In this document: positions 19,865 through 30,685 of the stretch, piece after piece
How positions within the stretch are numbered: position 1 is the first letter of the stretch
How the letters are laid out: each line of letters opens with the position of its first letter
Assembly: GCA_963781785.1 (NCBI GenBank)
Contig: CAWAHD010000005.1
Coordinates: 1,612,001-1,676,000 of the forward strand
Length of the DNA stretch: 64,000 nucleotides
Reading direction: 5' to 3'
DNA from: CAWAHD01 sp963781785
GTDB lineage: Bacteria; Planctomycetota; Planctomycetia; Isosphaerales; Isosphaeraceae
Translations under genes and position numbers: made by a program
Notes under the pieces: generated by a model
The model's input: only the letters and a program-made list of their open reading frames with translations
What the model was told of the DNA's origin: nothing
Database searches by the model: none

Positions 19865-21094
19865 TCATTGGCTTGCCTTGGTCTCGCTCGCCGGCTTGTA
19901 GTCGCGCCACAGCCAGCGCAGCGACTCGGGCAAAATGGCGCGGCCGTGGCGGTTGCTGTGGAAGCCCTGGCCGAAGACGAATTGATAATCATAATGAGCG
20001 AACTGAAGGGCTTTGGCCATCTGCTGATTGGCCAGCGGCCAGTTGCCGTTGTTGTTGTCGAGATCGTTGGCACCATCCTGAAGAAAGATGCGGATCGGCT
20101 TTTTGGGGGTCTTTCGGATCAGGGCCTCGTAATTGTGGCCTCCTTCGCGCCGGGTCTTGCCGCTGGCGATGTTGGTGAAGCTGCCGACCCACGACAGGAC
20201 CTTGCTAAACTCGCCCGGCCGTTCCCAGGCGACCGTCCAGGCACAGATCCCGCCACTGCTGATCCCGGCGATCGCGCGGCTCTCGGAGTCGTGGCGGAGC
20301 TTCACCGTCTTCTCGACCTCGGGCAGGATCTCCTCGAGCAGGAACCGCGCGTAAAGGTCGGAGAGTGTATCGTACTCGACGCTGCGCTGGCGGCCCGGAC
20401 CGGGGTTGATGAACACCGCCACGGTCACGGGCATCTCTCCCTTGGCAATCAGGTTGTCGAAGACGGCGGGCACAAAGCCCGTATATCCCCCGCCGTCCTG
20501 AAATACCATGACGCAGGCGGGCTGGTCGTCCTTGTACTGCGCGGGCACGTAGATCCACCAGTCGCGGCGAGTGCCAGGGTAGAGCTTGCTCTCCCAGGGC
20601 TTCTGCTTGGTCAGCTTGCCTTTGGGTACGCCCGGCTGCTCGGTCAGCTCGGGCTGGCTGATGTAGACTTCGAGGTCACCGCTCCGGCCCTCCTTCGTGC
20701 CGTCGGTCACGTACCGCCAGCGAAAGGCCTCTCCGTTCGTGAGGGCAACAGTCGCGGCGAAGACGGGGGTCTCGCCGATCCGGTTGAGCGCCAGCTTCTG
20801 GACGCCGCCAGCTTTCACCGCGGCTGTCTTCGCGCCCGGGGCCTCGATCGCCCAGGCCGTCATCAACCCCTCGACCTTCGGGTTGGCGCCGCGCAACACG
20901 TTGTTGGCACCCGAGCGGTCCTTGCCGAACCAGGCGCGGATGTCCTGGGCAAGAGCTTCGGCCGCCTGGCCAGTCGGATTGGCCGCGATGCGTTCGGAGA
21001 GCGTCTGCATCGAAAGCTCTTCGCCGGCAACCGCCGGTGGCGCCGCTGTAAAGGTCAAGACAAGCGAGATTCCCAACGCGGTGCGCGTGCTCAT
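19865..21094 (-). CDS. Secreted esterase (enterochelin-esterase/Fes-like alpha/beta hydrolase)
   Basis: The start at 21094 opens a signal peptide (MSTRTALGISLVLTFTAAPP). The C-terminal half is a putative-esterase domain with the nucleophile elbow GISSGG, an oxyanion region MVFQDGGGYTG, an acidic LQDGANDLDNN segment and a late His in GFHSNRHG. The N-terminal half (residues about 25-190) is an immunoglobulin-like accessory region. Planctomycete proteins of this type are usually annotated as esterases acting on carbohydrate esters; the substrate cannot be deduced here. It is divergent from the PSD1 gene. Confidence 0.78.
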   Translation of the reverse strand: MSTRTALGISLVLTFTAAPPAVAGEELSMQTLSERIAANPTGQAAEALAQDIRAWFGKDRSGANNVLRGANPKVEGLMTAWAIEAPGAKTAAVKAGGVQKLALNRIGETPVFAATVALTNGEAFRWRYVTDGTKEGRSGDLEVYISQPELTEQPGVPKGKLTKQKPWESKLYPGTRRDWWIYVPAQYKDDQPACVMVFQDGGGYTGFVPAVFDNLIAKGEMPVTVAVFINPGPGRQRSVEYDTLSDLYARFLLEEILPEVEKTVKLRHDSESRAIAGISSGGICAWTVAWERPGEFSKVLSWVGSFTNIASGKTRREGGHNYEALIRKTPKKPIRIFLQDGANDLDNNNGNWPLANQQMAKALQFAHYDYQFVFGQGFHSNRHGRAILPESLRWLWRDYKPASETKASQ

Positions 21095-21318
21095 GGTGTG
21101 CCCTTCAAATTGTCTGGTCTTTTGGGTTTTCATCGTCACGGGAGGCGTTTGTCCAGAGTAGCGTTCGGCAGTTGTTAAATAGGATTCTACTGATGGGTAC
21201 GCCGGGATGCCAGGTGCCAGAAACCACGACTTGGCCCCGGACCTCGGTTGCGCTTATACTACCGTGCAGCACTCATTCGCGTGCGGTCGTTCGTGGTTCG
21301 TGGGCGCGGGGAGAGATC

Positions 21319-24300
21319 ATGAGGTGGTTTGCCGGTCTACTGGCAGCCGCGGTTTTCGCCATCGGTTACCCGGGCGCAGTGCGGCTCAAGTGCCCGCATC
21401 GCCCGATCCTGTCGAGTACAACCGCGACATTCGCACGATCCTCTCGGACCACTGTTATCAGTGCCACGGGCCGGACAGCGCCCAGCGCAAGGCCGAGTTG
21501 CGGCTGGACCAGGAATCCTCGGCCAAGGCAGACCGCGACGGAATTCGCGCCATCGTGCCGGGCGATCTCAAGTCGAGCGCACTGTATCAGCGGATCACCG
21601 CTCAAGACCCATCGGAGCGGATGCCGCCACTCAAGTCAGGGAAATCGCTCAATGCCGCTCAGATCGATCTCATTCGCCGCTGGATCTCCGAGGGCGCAAG
21701 GTGGCAGCCGCCGTGGGCGTTCGTGCCGCCCCGCAGAAGCCGGGTGCCCCGCCTCAAGAATGGACGACTCTCCCGCAATCCGGTCGACGCATTCATCGCA
21801 GCGCGGCTGGAGCAGGAAGGGCTCACGCCCGCCGGTCCGGCCGAGCCCGGCATTTTGATCCGCCGCGTCAGCTTCGACCTCACGGGCCTGCCTCCGACGG
21901 CCGACGAGATCGCTGCATTTGAGCGCGATACCAGCCCGGACGCCTACGAGAAAGTCGTCGATCGTCTGCTGGCCTCGCCCCGGCTGGGCGAGCGGCTCGC
22001 GATCCGCTGGCTGAACGCCGCCCGCTACGCCGATACCAACGGCTATCAAACCGATGCACCAAGAATCATGTGGCGCTGGCGCGATTGGGTGATCGAGGCG
22101 TATAATCGCAATCAGCCGTTTGATCAGTTCACGATCGAACAGCTCGCCGGTGACATGCTGCCTCGCGCGACCCTCGACCAGAAACTCGCGACCGGCTTCA
22201 ACCGCAACCATCGCGGCAACGGCGAAGGCGGCATCATCCCCGAGGAATATGCCGTCGAATACGTCGTGGACCGCGTCGACACCACGGCGACCGTCTGGCT
22301 GGGCCTGACGATCGCGTGCGCACGGTGCCACAGTCACAAATTCGACCCGATCTCCCAGGAGGAGTTTTATCGGTTCTTTGTCTTCTTCAATAACATCGCC
22401 GAGAATGGCCGGGCGATCAAGTTCGGCAACTCTCCGCCCATGATCAAGACGCCAACCCGAGCCCAGCAAAAAGAGCTCGATCGGCTCAACGACCGCCTGG
22501 CCAAGCTGGAACAGGAGATGAGGGCACGCGAGGGCGAGATTAGCGCGGCGCAGTCAGCCTGGGAAGCCAAGGCGCGGGCGGCCCCGCCAGTCGACTGGAC
22601 GGTTGAGAACCACCTGATCGCTCGGTTCAGCCTGGAAGGAAGCCTCATTTGCGGACACGGCTCGCACACGATCACGGCACACTTCCGTGAAGGCCAGCCA
22701 AGGTTCGGCGTCGGCGCAGCCGGGGAGGCGCTGTCGCTCGACAGCCGCGGATTCCTCGACCTGGGCGACACGGCCGCGTTTGGGTTCTACGACCGGTTCA
22801 CTTTGAGCGCGTGGATCAATCCCTCCGGCGCACGCGGCGGCACCATTGTCTCGCGAATGGTCGACGAGCCGCAGGGGGAAGGGTACAGCGTCACGCTCCA
22901 AAACGGCAAGGTGGAGGTCAATCTGGTCAAGCGCTGGCTCGACGACGCGATCCGGCTCGACACCGTTCAGGCGGTTCCCTCGGGAAAGTGGACCCACCTC
23001 GCCGTCACGTACGACGGCTCGCGAGTCGCAGCGGGCGTGAAGGTCTATCTTGACGGGAAGCCCGCATCTCTGCGGGTGGCGCTCGACGAGCTCAATCAAT
23101 CGTTTCAGACCAAGGAGCCCCTGCGGATCGGTGCGGGCGGCGGGCCGGCGAGCCGGTTCGACGGCTCGATCGACGAGGTGTGTGTTCACAGTGCCGCGCT
23201 CGACTGCGACGACATCACGGTGCTGGCCACGCCCGAGTCGATCAACGAGATTCTCCGGATCCCGCCCCGATCGCGCAGGTTCGGGCAGGCGCGAAAAGTC
23301 CGCGGCTGCTTCCTGGCAACCGGAGCACCGGCTGCGGTCCGGGCTCTTGCCGGCGAACTGAGCGCCGCTCGGGCGGCGGTGGCCTCCCTCGCCGACAAGA
23401 TTCCCACGACGATGGTGATGCAGGAGCTGCCGGTCAAGCGGGCGACCCATGTGCTCAACCGCGGTCAATACGACCAACCCCGTGTTCGGGTGGACCCCGG
23501 CATCCCGGCCTGCCTTTCCGCGGGATCGAAAGCGGCAGTGCGCGACCGATTCGAGCTGGCTCGCTGGCTGGCGGCACCGGGGAATCCACTGACGGCCCGG
23601 GTGGCGGTCAACCGCGACTGGCAGATGCTCTTCGGTACGGGCCTGGTGAAGACGGTCGACGATTTCGGCGCCCAGGGCGAGCCACCGAGCCATCCGGAGC
23701 TGCTCGACTGGCTGGCTGTCGAATTCGTCGAGTCCGGATGGGACATGAAGCGACTGCTGCGGCTGATCACCACGAGTGCGGCCTACCGGCGAACGTCACG
23801 AAAGACGAGAGTGGGTCTTGAGCGCGATCCCGAAAACCGCCTGCTCGCTTCTGGACCGCGACTTCGGCTGCCGGCGGAGATGATCCGCGACCAGGCGCTG
23901 GCGCTTTCTGGTCTTCTCGTCGAGCGGATCGGCGGGCCCTCGGTGAAGCCCTACCAGCCACCCGGTCTCTGGAACGAGCTGGCCGACGCAGATTACGTTC
24001 AAGATCATGGCGCGAAGCTGTACCGCCGAAGCCTCTATACGTTCTGGAAGCGGACGGTGCCTCCACCGGCAATGGTCGCCTTCGACGCCCCGGCCCGCGA
24101 GACTTGTACCGTGCGCGAACGCGCACCAACACACCGCTTCAGGCGCTGGACGTGCTCAATGACGTCACGTTCGTCGAGGCAGCCCGCGGCTTTGCCGAGC
24201 GGTTGGTGACCGGCCCCGACCGATCGCCGGAAGCGCGGATGACGACGGCATTTCACCTGGCGACGGGCCGGCGGCCGCGGCCCGAGGAGCTGCGCATCCT

Positions 24301-24477
24301 GGTCGAAGGCTTTCACGACCAGCTTGCCCGATTCGGCCGCGATCCCCGGCTCGCGGAAGCCTTGATTGCGACCGGGGAATCGAGCGCGATCCGCGGCTCG
24401 ACCCGGTCGAGCTGGCGGCTTACACCGCCATGGCCCAGTTGATCCTCAACCTCGACGAGACGCTCACCAAGGAGTGA
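21319..24477 (+). CDS. PSCyt1-DUF1549-LamG-DUF1553 protein (planctomycete PSD1 family; three frame changes)
   Basis: The ATG at 21319 starts a signal peptide (MRWFAGLLAAAVFAIG). Frame changes near 21385, 24105 and 24380 have to be crossed; in each case the family sequence resumes. Domains in order: PSCyt1 with the haem-type motif CYQCH, DUF1549 (residues about 170-380; LIACARCHSHKFDPI), a coiled coil, a LamG/concanavalin-like domain (about 450-640), then DUF1553 with ending LNLDETLTKE. These proteins occur almost only in Planctomycetes and allies and are presumed periplasmic; their role is unproven. The DUF1501 gene begins seven bases after the stop. Confidence 0.85.
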
Positions 24478-24483
24478 CTCACG

Positions 24484-25954
24484 GTGGACCCGATTTTCGA
24501 GCGATCGCTTTATTGCACCCGCCGCTATTTCTTCGGCCGGACCGCCGCCGGGCTGGGGACGATCGCCCTGGCAGCGCTTGGCGAGCGCGAATCGCACGCG
24601 GCTGGCGGCCGCGAGGGCCGCTCCGCTGTTGGTGCCGGAATCGATGGTTTTCCGAACTTCGCTCCCCGGGCCAGGCGGGTGATCTACCTGTTCCAGTCGG
24701 GCGCGCCCTCGCAAATGGACCTGTTCGATCCCAAGCCCGCGCTCGAGCGACTTCGAAGGCACCGATCTGCCCGACTCGATCCGGATGGGCCAGCGGCTGA
24801 CCGGCATGACCTCGCGGCAGGACCGCTTTCCGGTCGCTGCGAGCCGGTTCCGGTTCGCGCGGCATGGCGGCAGCGGGGCGGCACTTTCGGAGCTCTTGCC
24901 GTTCACGGCCCGCGTGGCCGACGAGCTTTGCTTCATCAAGTCGATGCGCACCGAGGCGATCAACCACGACCCGGCGGTGACCTTCTTCCAAACGGGCGCT
25001 CAGCTTGCCGGCCGGCCCTCGATCGGCTCGTGGGTCGTGTATGGCTTGGGTAGCGAAAACCAGGACTTGCCGGCATTCGTGGTGATGATCTCGCGCGGAT
25101 CGGGCAACCCCAACGATCAACCGCTGTACGACCGGCTGTGGGGCAGCGGCTTCCTTCCCACCTCGTACCAGGGCATCAAGTTCCGCTCGTCCGGCGATCC
25201 GGTGCTCTATCTGTCGAACCCCCCGGGACTGTCGGCCCAAGCCCGGCGGCGCACGCTCGACGACCTGAGCAAGCTCGATACCCTCAATCACCGCGAGTTT
25301 GCCGACCCCGAAATCCTGACGCGCATTTCCCAGTACGAGCTGGCGTTCCGCATGCAGACTTCGGTTCCCGAGCTGACCGATCTGTCGAGCGAGCCGGAGT
25401 CGGTTTTCGACTTGTATGGCCCGGAATCGCGCATCCCAGGAACCTACGCCGCGAATTGTCTTCTGGCGCGGCGGCTGGTCGAGCGCGGCGTGCGGTTCGT
25501 CCAGCTCTTCCATCGCGGCTGGGACCAGCACACCCATCTCCCGAAACAAATCACCGGCCAGTGCCGCGATACCGACCAGCCCTCGGCGGCTCTCGTCGCC
25601 GATTTGAAACAGCGCGGACTTCTGGATGACACCCTGGTAGTCTGGGGCGGCGAGTTCGGCCGGACCGTCTACTGCCAGGGCCCGTTGACAGCCCACGACT
25701 ACGGGCGCGATCATCATCCGCGCTGTTTCACGATCTGGATGGCCGGCGGCGGAATCAAGCCCGGAATCACCCACGGCGCGACCGACGACTTCGGCTACAA
25801 CATCACCCAGGATCCGGTGCACGTGCATGACCTGCACGCCACCGTCCTTCATTGCCTGGGGATCGAGCACACGAAGTTGACCTTCAAATACCAGGGACGG
25901 CATCATCGGCTGACCGACGTCCACGGCACGCTGGTCAAGCCGGTGTTGAGTTGA
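24484..25954 (+). CDS. DUF1501 secreted protein (sulfatase-like fold; one frame change)
   Basis: It starts with GTG. The N-terminus has a twin-arginine signal (RRYFFGRTAAG followed by a hydrophobic stretch), so it is probably exported folded by Tat. One frame change near 24750 interrupts it; sequence resumes as FEGTDLPDSIRMGQR. Family landmarks are YLFQSGAPSQMDLFDPKP, SELLPFTARVADELCFIKSM, GWDQH, VVWGGEFGRT and GRDHHPRCFT. DUF1501 genes characteristically follow PSCyt/DUF1549/DUF1553 genes in planctomycetes, as here. The alkaline-phosphatase-like fold suggests a hydrolase; no substrate is known. Confidence 0.85.
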
Positions 25955-25990
25955 AGAGAATTGACGCAAGAGCATCTTTAGGGGAGCAGC

Positions 25991-26710
25991 ATGCCGCTTC
26001 CGCTTGATTGGCAAGAGATCGCCATCCGGCTGATCTTAACGGCAATCGCCGGATCAGTGATCGGGATCAACCGCGGCGGTCATGGTCAGCCGGCCGGGCT
26101 GCGCACCACATTGCTCGTGTGCATGGCCGCCTCGATCGCGATGATCCAAACCAACTTGCTCTTGGGGACGGCGGGTAAGCCTTCCGACTCTTACGTCACC
26201 ATCGATGTAATGCGGCTACCGCTCGGCGTCTTGTCCGGAATGGGCTTCATCGGCGGGGGAGTCATTCTGAAGCGTGAGAGTCTGGTGCTCGGGGTCACAA
26301 CAGCCGCGACATTGTGGTTCGTCACCATCATCGGGCTCTCTTTCGGAGGCGGCCAGAAACTGCTGGGTCTCGTCGGGCTCGCCTTCGGCGTCGCGGTGTT
26401 GTGGGGCCTCAAATCGCTCGAGATCCGGTTGCCCGTGGATCGGACGGCGAGTCTGGTCGTGAGGTCGGCCCTGGACCGCGCCATCGAACAGGAAATCCAC
26501 AAGATCGTGCTTGCCGCCGGCTTCAAGATGATCGGGGCGAGCATGATCTACGACACGGCGGAAAAGCGGCAGGAGATTCGATGCGAGGTTCGCTGGCACG
26601 CGATTCCGACCGACATCCATCAGCCGGCGTTCCTGATCGAACTGACGCAGATTCCGGGCATACGGACCGTGGACTGGAATCCGAAGGTGATCCCGAGCGG
26701 ATTACCGTGA
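25991..26710 (+). CDS. MgtC/SapB-family membrane protein
   Basis: The 239-residue protein has four to five helices with the family motifs PAGLRTTLLVCMAAS, GMGFIGGGVILK and GVTTAATLW, followed by a cytoplasmic C-terminal domain (residues about 150-239). MgtC-type proteins are linked to growth under low magnesium and to modulation of the F-type ATP synthase in pathogens; here only family membership is clear. A GGGGAG precedes the ATG by four bases. No riboswitch-like leader is apparent. Confidence 0.88.
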   Translation: MPLPLDWQEIAIRLILTAIAGSVIGINRGGHGQPAGLRTTLLVCMAASIAMIQTNLLLGTAGKPSDSYVTIDVMRLPLGVLSGMGFIGGGVILKRESLVLGVTTAATLWFVTIIGLSFGGGQKLLGLVGLAFGVAVLWGLKSLEIRLPVDRTASLVVRSALDRAIEQEIHKIVLAAGFKMIGASMIYDTAEKRQEIRCEVRWHAIPTDIHQPAFLIELTQIPGIRTVDWNPKVIPSGLP

Positions 26711-26835
26711 TCGCAGCGATGGGATGAGGGTCACGGTGGCTAGCCAGAAAAGCCGTGCCGGCCGCCGCATTGGATCCGCCAGATCCGTGCGATCCGATGC
26801 CGGGGCCGGACTGCGCAGCGTCTTCGGCGGGCGCG

Positions 26836-28161
26836 CTACCGCCGTTCCTTTGCGAATTTCCCTTGCAAAAGGTAGATGTTGAACAATGCCTTGTCCATCA
26901 TCTGTTCTCCCGACCCTAACTCGGCCAGCGAGACGCCGGGGTCGGCGCCATAGCCTCCTTCCGAGGCCGCCTCGATCGTGGGGAAATACATCCCGTGGCC
27001 GTTGCAGTAGCCGAAGAACAGTGTGTTCTTGAGGTACGACCGCGCCTTCAGCCGGTTGGCGTGGTTGCAGAAAAACTCGCCCGAGCCACCGACGAGGGCT
27101 AGCTCGCCGTTTACGAGCACCGTATTCAATTCGGCGCTCAGGGCGTCGCCATAGTGCTTGACGTAGGCGTGGGTGATCTCAGGAAAGTAGCTCCTCTCGA
27201 ATATGGCCGCCACCCTGGGGTCCTTGAGGTCGACCCGCGTCTTGAAGTGGAACGTGTTGACCACACCTTTGACGCAAGGGTGAGCGGGGAATTCGGTCCG
27301 AACGGACCGGGCCAGCGCGATCACGCGGTCGGCAACGGTTTCACCAAAGCTCTTCGGTTCCCACGGACCGGGACTGGGGTTCGGGCTCATGTCGCCGGCA
27401 GCCCCTTGCATGAAGCAGCACTGGGTGGACAAAGCGGCTTCGACTCTCTTCTTGAGGAAGCCGGGATAGTCGGCCGAGTACTTGAGGACCTTCGCCTCCG
27501 TCATCACCGGGTGAGCGGCAAAGTTGACGAGGACGGCGATCGGGTTGCCTGCCTCGTCGTCGAACCGGACGACCGCCAGCATCGGGTCGGTGGCCTTCGG
27601 CTCACGCTTGGTGTGGCGGTTTCGGTTCAGGGTGACCGACTCCGTGGCCACTCCCATCCTGGCGGGCTTGAGCTTCTTGTCGGCGTTCAGGATCGCATCG
27701 ACGAGCAGGCGAGGCAGCATCTGGGAATACGCCACGGCGACGTCGAACTTCCCCTTTCCCAGGCCGGGCTCGTCGATCAGCTCGATGACCGGCCCGTGGT
27801 GGGTGTGGCTCCCGGTAATGAGCACATGGCGAATGCCAGCCTTCTCGGCGATCTCCCGGCGGATGATCTTCATCATCTCGTCGGTGGGACCGCGGCCCAG
27901 GTCGATCCCGACGAGCGCGACCTTGTCGTCACCGGCCGCAACCACAATCGCCTTCGCCATGAGCGGATCGAGGGTTCCGTCGCACGGAGCGTCGTGCCGG
28001 GCGCCGTACCCCCACATCGGAATGCCCGTGGGAGGCGTGATGTCCTTTTCTGCCGCCCCGGCCAGAAAGCCCGGCCCGCCGGCGGCGACCGCTTCCACAG
28101 ACACCACACCCAGCAGCGCAGCGATCAATGCCCCGGTGCACAGGTAGCTTCTCATCGTCAT
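26836..28161 (-). CDS. Secreted neutral/alkaline ceramidase-like protein
   Basis: I chose the ATG at 28161, which follows GGGGAG and opens a signal peptide (MTMRSYLCTGALIAALLG). The mature part begins AGAAEKDITPP, as in the N-terminal domain of neutral ceramidases, and contains the metal-binding motif GSHTHHGP (residues about 118-124), NFAAHPVM and a late SGEFF segment. At 442 residues it lacks the C-terminal immunoglobulin-like domain of true ceramidases, so the substrate may be another amide. It lies 71 bases downstream of dapF on the same strand. Confidence 0.8.
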   Translation of the reverse strand: MTMRSYLCTGALIAALLGVVSVEAVAAGGPGFLAGAAEKDITPPTGIPMWGYGARHDAPCDGTLDPLMAKAIVVAAGDDKVALVGIDLGRGPTDEMMKIIRREIAEKAGIRHVLITGSHTHHGPVIELIDEPGLGKGKFDVAVAYSQMLPRLLVDAILNADKKLKPARMGVATESVTLNRNRHTKREPKATDPMLAVVRFDDEAGNPIAVLVNFAAHPVMTEAKVLKYSADYPGFLKKRVEAALSTQCCFMQGAAGDMSPNPSPGPWEPKSFGETVADRVIALARSVRTEFPAHPCVKGVVNTFHFKTRVDLKDPRVAAIFERSYFPEITHAYVKHYGDALSAELNTVLVNGELALVGGSGEFFCNHANRLKARSYLKNTLFFGYCNGHGMYFPTIEAASEGGYGADPGVSLAELGSGEQMMDKALFNIYLLQGKFAKERR

Positions 28162-28232
28162 CCAGCACTCCCCAGTTTGATTCGAACTATCCATTCGGAT
28201 TTCGGATTCAGGATTTCGTATCATGCCCCTGG

Positions 28233-29075
28233 TCAAGGCCAAACTCCCGAAAAAACCTCGGTGGCTGCACCGGTCATGAAGACCGAGGCTCGGTCATCGG
28301 GCCACTCCAGGTCCAGATCACCACCCGGTAGATGCGCGAGCAATTTACGCCCGGTGCGCGCCGTCAAGACTCCGGACACGCAGACGGCGCAGGCTCCCGT
28401 GCCGCACGCCAGCGTGATGCCCGAGCCGCGCTCCCAGGTGCGCATCCGCACCTCGCCAGGGCCCTTGACCTCGACCACATGCACGTTCACTCGCCGCGGG
28501 AAGGCCGGGTGGTTTTCGATGAGAGGGCCCAGCGATTCGAGGGGAAATGTGGCGACGTCGTCGACATAGGTAACCACGTGCGGATTGCCCATGGAAAGTG
28601 TGGTCACAGCGAGTGACCGCGCCCCGACGTCGAGCGGAATCTCCACCGGCGGGTTGCCGGGCAAGAGGGTGGGGATTTGTTCCGGATCGAGGATCGGCCG
28701 ACCCATGTCGACCCGGACGCGGCGCACGCGATTGTCGGCGAGTTCCAGTTCGAGCGTGAGAGTCCCGCGCCCGGTCTCGATCGCGACTTGCTTTTTCCGC
28801 GTCAGCCCATGGTCATAAATGTACTTGGCGACGCAGCGCACGCCGTTGCCGCACATCTCGCCCTCCGATCCGTCGGCATTGAACATCCGCATCCGGGCAT
28901 CGGCGCGCTCCGACGGCATGATCAGGATCAGGCCGTCGGCGCCGATTCCAAAATGCCGGTCGCTTACCGCTATGGCCAGCCGCGCCGGATCGGGAGGCGG
29001 GACCTGGTCGAACGTGCTGACATACACGTAATCGTTGCCAAGCCCGTGCATCTTCGTGAATCGCAAGTCGTTCAT
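28233..29075 (-). CDS. dapF: Diaminopimelate epimerase DapF
   Basis: It interconverts LL- and meso-diaminopimelate for lysine and peptidoglycan synthesis. Both active-site cysteines are present: C75 in GEMCGNGVRC and C224 in LACGTGAC. The length (280 residues) and both pseudo-symmetric domains are complete. The gene starts three bases after the SMP-30 gene ends, so the two are probably co-transcribed. No other dap gene is nearby. Confidence 0.95.
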   Translation of the reverse strand: MNDLRFTKMHGLGNDYVYVSTFDQVPPPDPARLAIAVSDRHFGIGADGLILIMPSERADARMRMFNADGSEGEMCGNGVRCVAKYIYDHGLTRKKQVAIETGRGTLTLELELADNRVRRVRVDMGRPILDPEQIPTLLPGNPPVEIPLDVGARSLAVTTLSMGNPHVVTYVDDVATFPLESLGPLIENHPAFPRRVNVHVVEVKGPGEVRMRTWERGSGITLACGTGACAVCVSGVLTARTGRKLLAHLPGGDLDLEWPDDRASVFMTGAATEVFSGVWP

Positions 29076-29078
29076 CCT

Positions 29079-30017
29079 TCATTTTCTGGGTGGCCAGAGG
29101 TGGAATCCGGTCATGGTCGTTTTGATGCGGTAGAGGCTCTTGCCGGCCGTGATGTACAGCGTCTTGTGGTCGTCGCCGCCAAACTCGACGTTGGCAGGGT
29201 CTTCCGGTAGGGGAATGGTTGCCAGGATCTTTCCGGCCGGCGAGAGGACCAGGACGGCGCCTTTTCCCTCGTAGCCACCCGCCGCGACGATGCGGCCGTC
29301 GGTGGTGACGGTCATGCCGTCGATTCCCCGGCCAGCGCCGAAGTCGTGAATGACTTTCGGGCTGGCGACCTTGCCGTTGCCGCCGACCTGCGCGGCGATC
29401 AAGACCCGCCGCTCCCTGCCGTTGTCCGAAACGTACAGCGTCTTCTCATCCGGAGAGAGCGCCAGGCCATTGGGTTTCAGCGCGGTCGTCAACAGAGGGA
29501 TTGCGTCGCCTTCCGTGTCGATCAGGAACACGCCTTCGAACTTGAGGGCGCGAGGCTCGTTGCCGACATACCGGGGATCGGACATATAAACCCGTCCCTG
29601 GCGGTTGACGGCAACGTCGTTGGGGCTGTTGAACGGCTTGGCATCGTATTGGTCGGCGAGGGTGCGGACGGTGCCGTCGCGGTCGGTGATCGAGACGCGC
29701 CGCCCGCCGCCGGTGTTGGCCCCCTCGGCCACGATCAACCGCCCGCGCGTGTCGAAGATCATGCCGTTGGCGCGGCCGCTGGGCTCGCGGAAGACTGTGG
29801 TCCGGCCCGATCTGGGGTCATATCTCAAGATTCGGTTCCCGATGTCGGAAAAGAGAATCGTGCCATCCTGGTCGAGAGCCCCGCCCTCGGTGAATTCGCC
29901 CTCGCCCCAGACCTTATCAAGCTTTGCCCCGGGCACGATCACATCCGCCGATCCCGGGGCTTCCTGGTACAGTCCGGCTGCTAAGCTGACAACCCAGATC
30001 GAAATCGACGTGAACAT
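29079..30017 (-). CDS. Secreted SMP-30/gluconolactonase-family protein
   Basis: The 312-residue protein has a short signal peptide (MFTSISIWVVSLAAG). It shows the six-bladed SMP-30 propeller with likely metal ligands E44 (FTEGG), the Asn of NSPNDVAV, the Asn of PNGLALS and the Asp of GIDGMTV. Family members hydrolyse sugar lactones or organophosphates; planctomycetes have many exported versions. It is the first gene of a minus-strand run with dapF and the ceramidase-like gene. Confidence 0.85.
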   Translation of the reverse strand: MFTSISIWVVSLAAGLYQEAPGSADVIVPGAKLDKVWGEGEFTEGGALDQDGTILFSDIGNRILRYDPRSGRTTVFREPSGRANGMIFDTRGRLIVAEGANTGGGRRVSITDRDGTVRTLADQYDAKPFNSPNDVAVNRQGRVYMSDPRYVGNEPRALKFEGVFLIDTEGDAIPLLTTALKPNGLALSPDEKTLYVSDNGRERRVLIAAQVGGNGKVASPKVIHDFGAGRGIDGMTVTTDGRIVAAGGYEGKGAVLVLSPAGKILATIPLPEDPANVEFGGDDHKTLYITAGKSLYRIKTTMTGFHLWPPRK

Positions 30018-30076
30018 GCCCGGACTCCTCTTCTTGACCGGTATCGAATCAATTTAGCAAAAGAGCCGCCGCGTGA

Positions 30077-30104
30077 TTCATCCTTCATCCTTCATCCTTC
30101 ATCC
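30077..30104. repeat. Four tandem TTCATCC heptamers
   Basis: Four perfect heptamers are followed by a run of eight T. Read on the minus strand they lie a few bases after the stop of the small gene at 30112-30339, in the GGATGAA orientation also seen at the ends of prmC and the kinase gene. Confidence 0.9.
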
Positions 30105-30111
30105 TTTTTTT

Positions 30112-30339
30112 TCAATCTCCCCATGGCGGAACATCCAGCTTCACGCGCCCGCTTTTTGTCTTGATCGCGCCTCCCCACATCCGCACGAGTTCTTGATTGG
30201 AGCTATCATCGATCGAAACCTGGTCGATTCGATAACGGCCGGCGACGGATCGTTTGACGATCTCGACAACATCATCGATGGACTTGGCGTCCCCGGCAGC
30301 ACGCCCGTCAGGTCCGAATACCCGGTAAGTCGTCGCCAT
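30112..30339 (-). CDS. Small conserved-looking hypothetical protein
   Basis: The 75-residue product starts MATTYRVFGPDGRAAG and continues with an alpha-beta pattern (SIDDVVEIVKRSVAG, YRIDQVSID). It has no signal peptide or membrane segment. I do not recognise it. The ATG at 30339 is the first in a frame that ends cleanly just before a GGATGAA repeat. Codon use is like its neighbours. Confidence 0.5.
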   Translation of the reverse strand: MATTYRVFGPDGRAAGDAKSIDDVVEIVKRSVAGRYRIDQVSIDDSSNQELVRMWGGAIKTKSGRVKLDVPPWGD

Positions 30340-30685
30340 GGCGTCGGCTCCTAACGATGGGCCCGACCGGTGAATCGCCACTTCACCGCTGCCCCTGCAA
30401 TCGTTCGCACACCAGCCCACGCCGCGAAACGAATAACAAAAATCAAACAATTAATTGCTGCTCACGCTGGTATCGGTGGAAATCTAGGCGATTTGGGAAA
30501 CATGACAATTACGGTCAGCATGATGGATGGAAGGGCCATTAGCAAGCCATCGGCGGAAATTCCGGTGGCCGGGGCGATACATGGCCGTCGGAGCGGTCGC
30601 GTTTGCGGAGGGACCGTAATCTCAATAGAATGAAGTTGCTTGGTCGCTCTCTTTCCTTGTTCGTAAAGCCGGAACGAGGTAACCG
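30340..30685. other. Intergenic stretch, relatively AT-rich
   Basis: The region lies between divergent genes and has a locally AT-rich patch (about 30430-30500), so it probably holds promoters for both. No gene or RNA is recognised; an 87-codon open frame here has no signal of being real. Confidence 0.4.

Noticed and set aside
19742..21178. 478-codon plus-strand open frame
   Set aside because: It is antisense to the esterase, whose signal peptide and catalytic motifs are clear.
27154..28569. 471-codon plus-strand open frame
   Set aside because: It is antisense to the ceramidase-like and dapF genes.
30370..30633. 87-codon plus-strand open frame
   Set aside because: It has no ribosome-binding site or recognisable motif, and its composition differs between halves; treated as intergenic.
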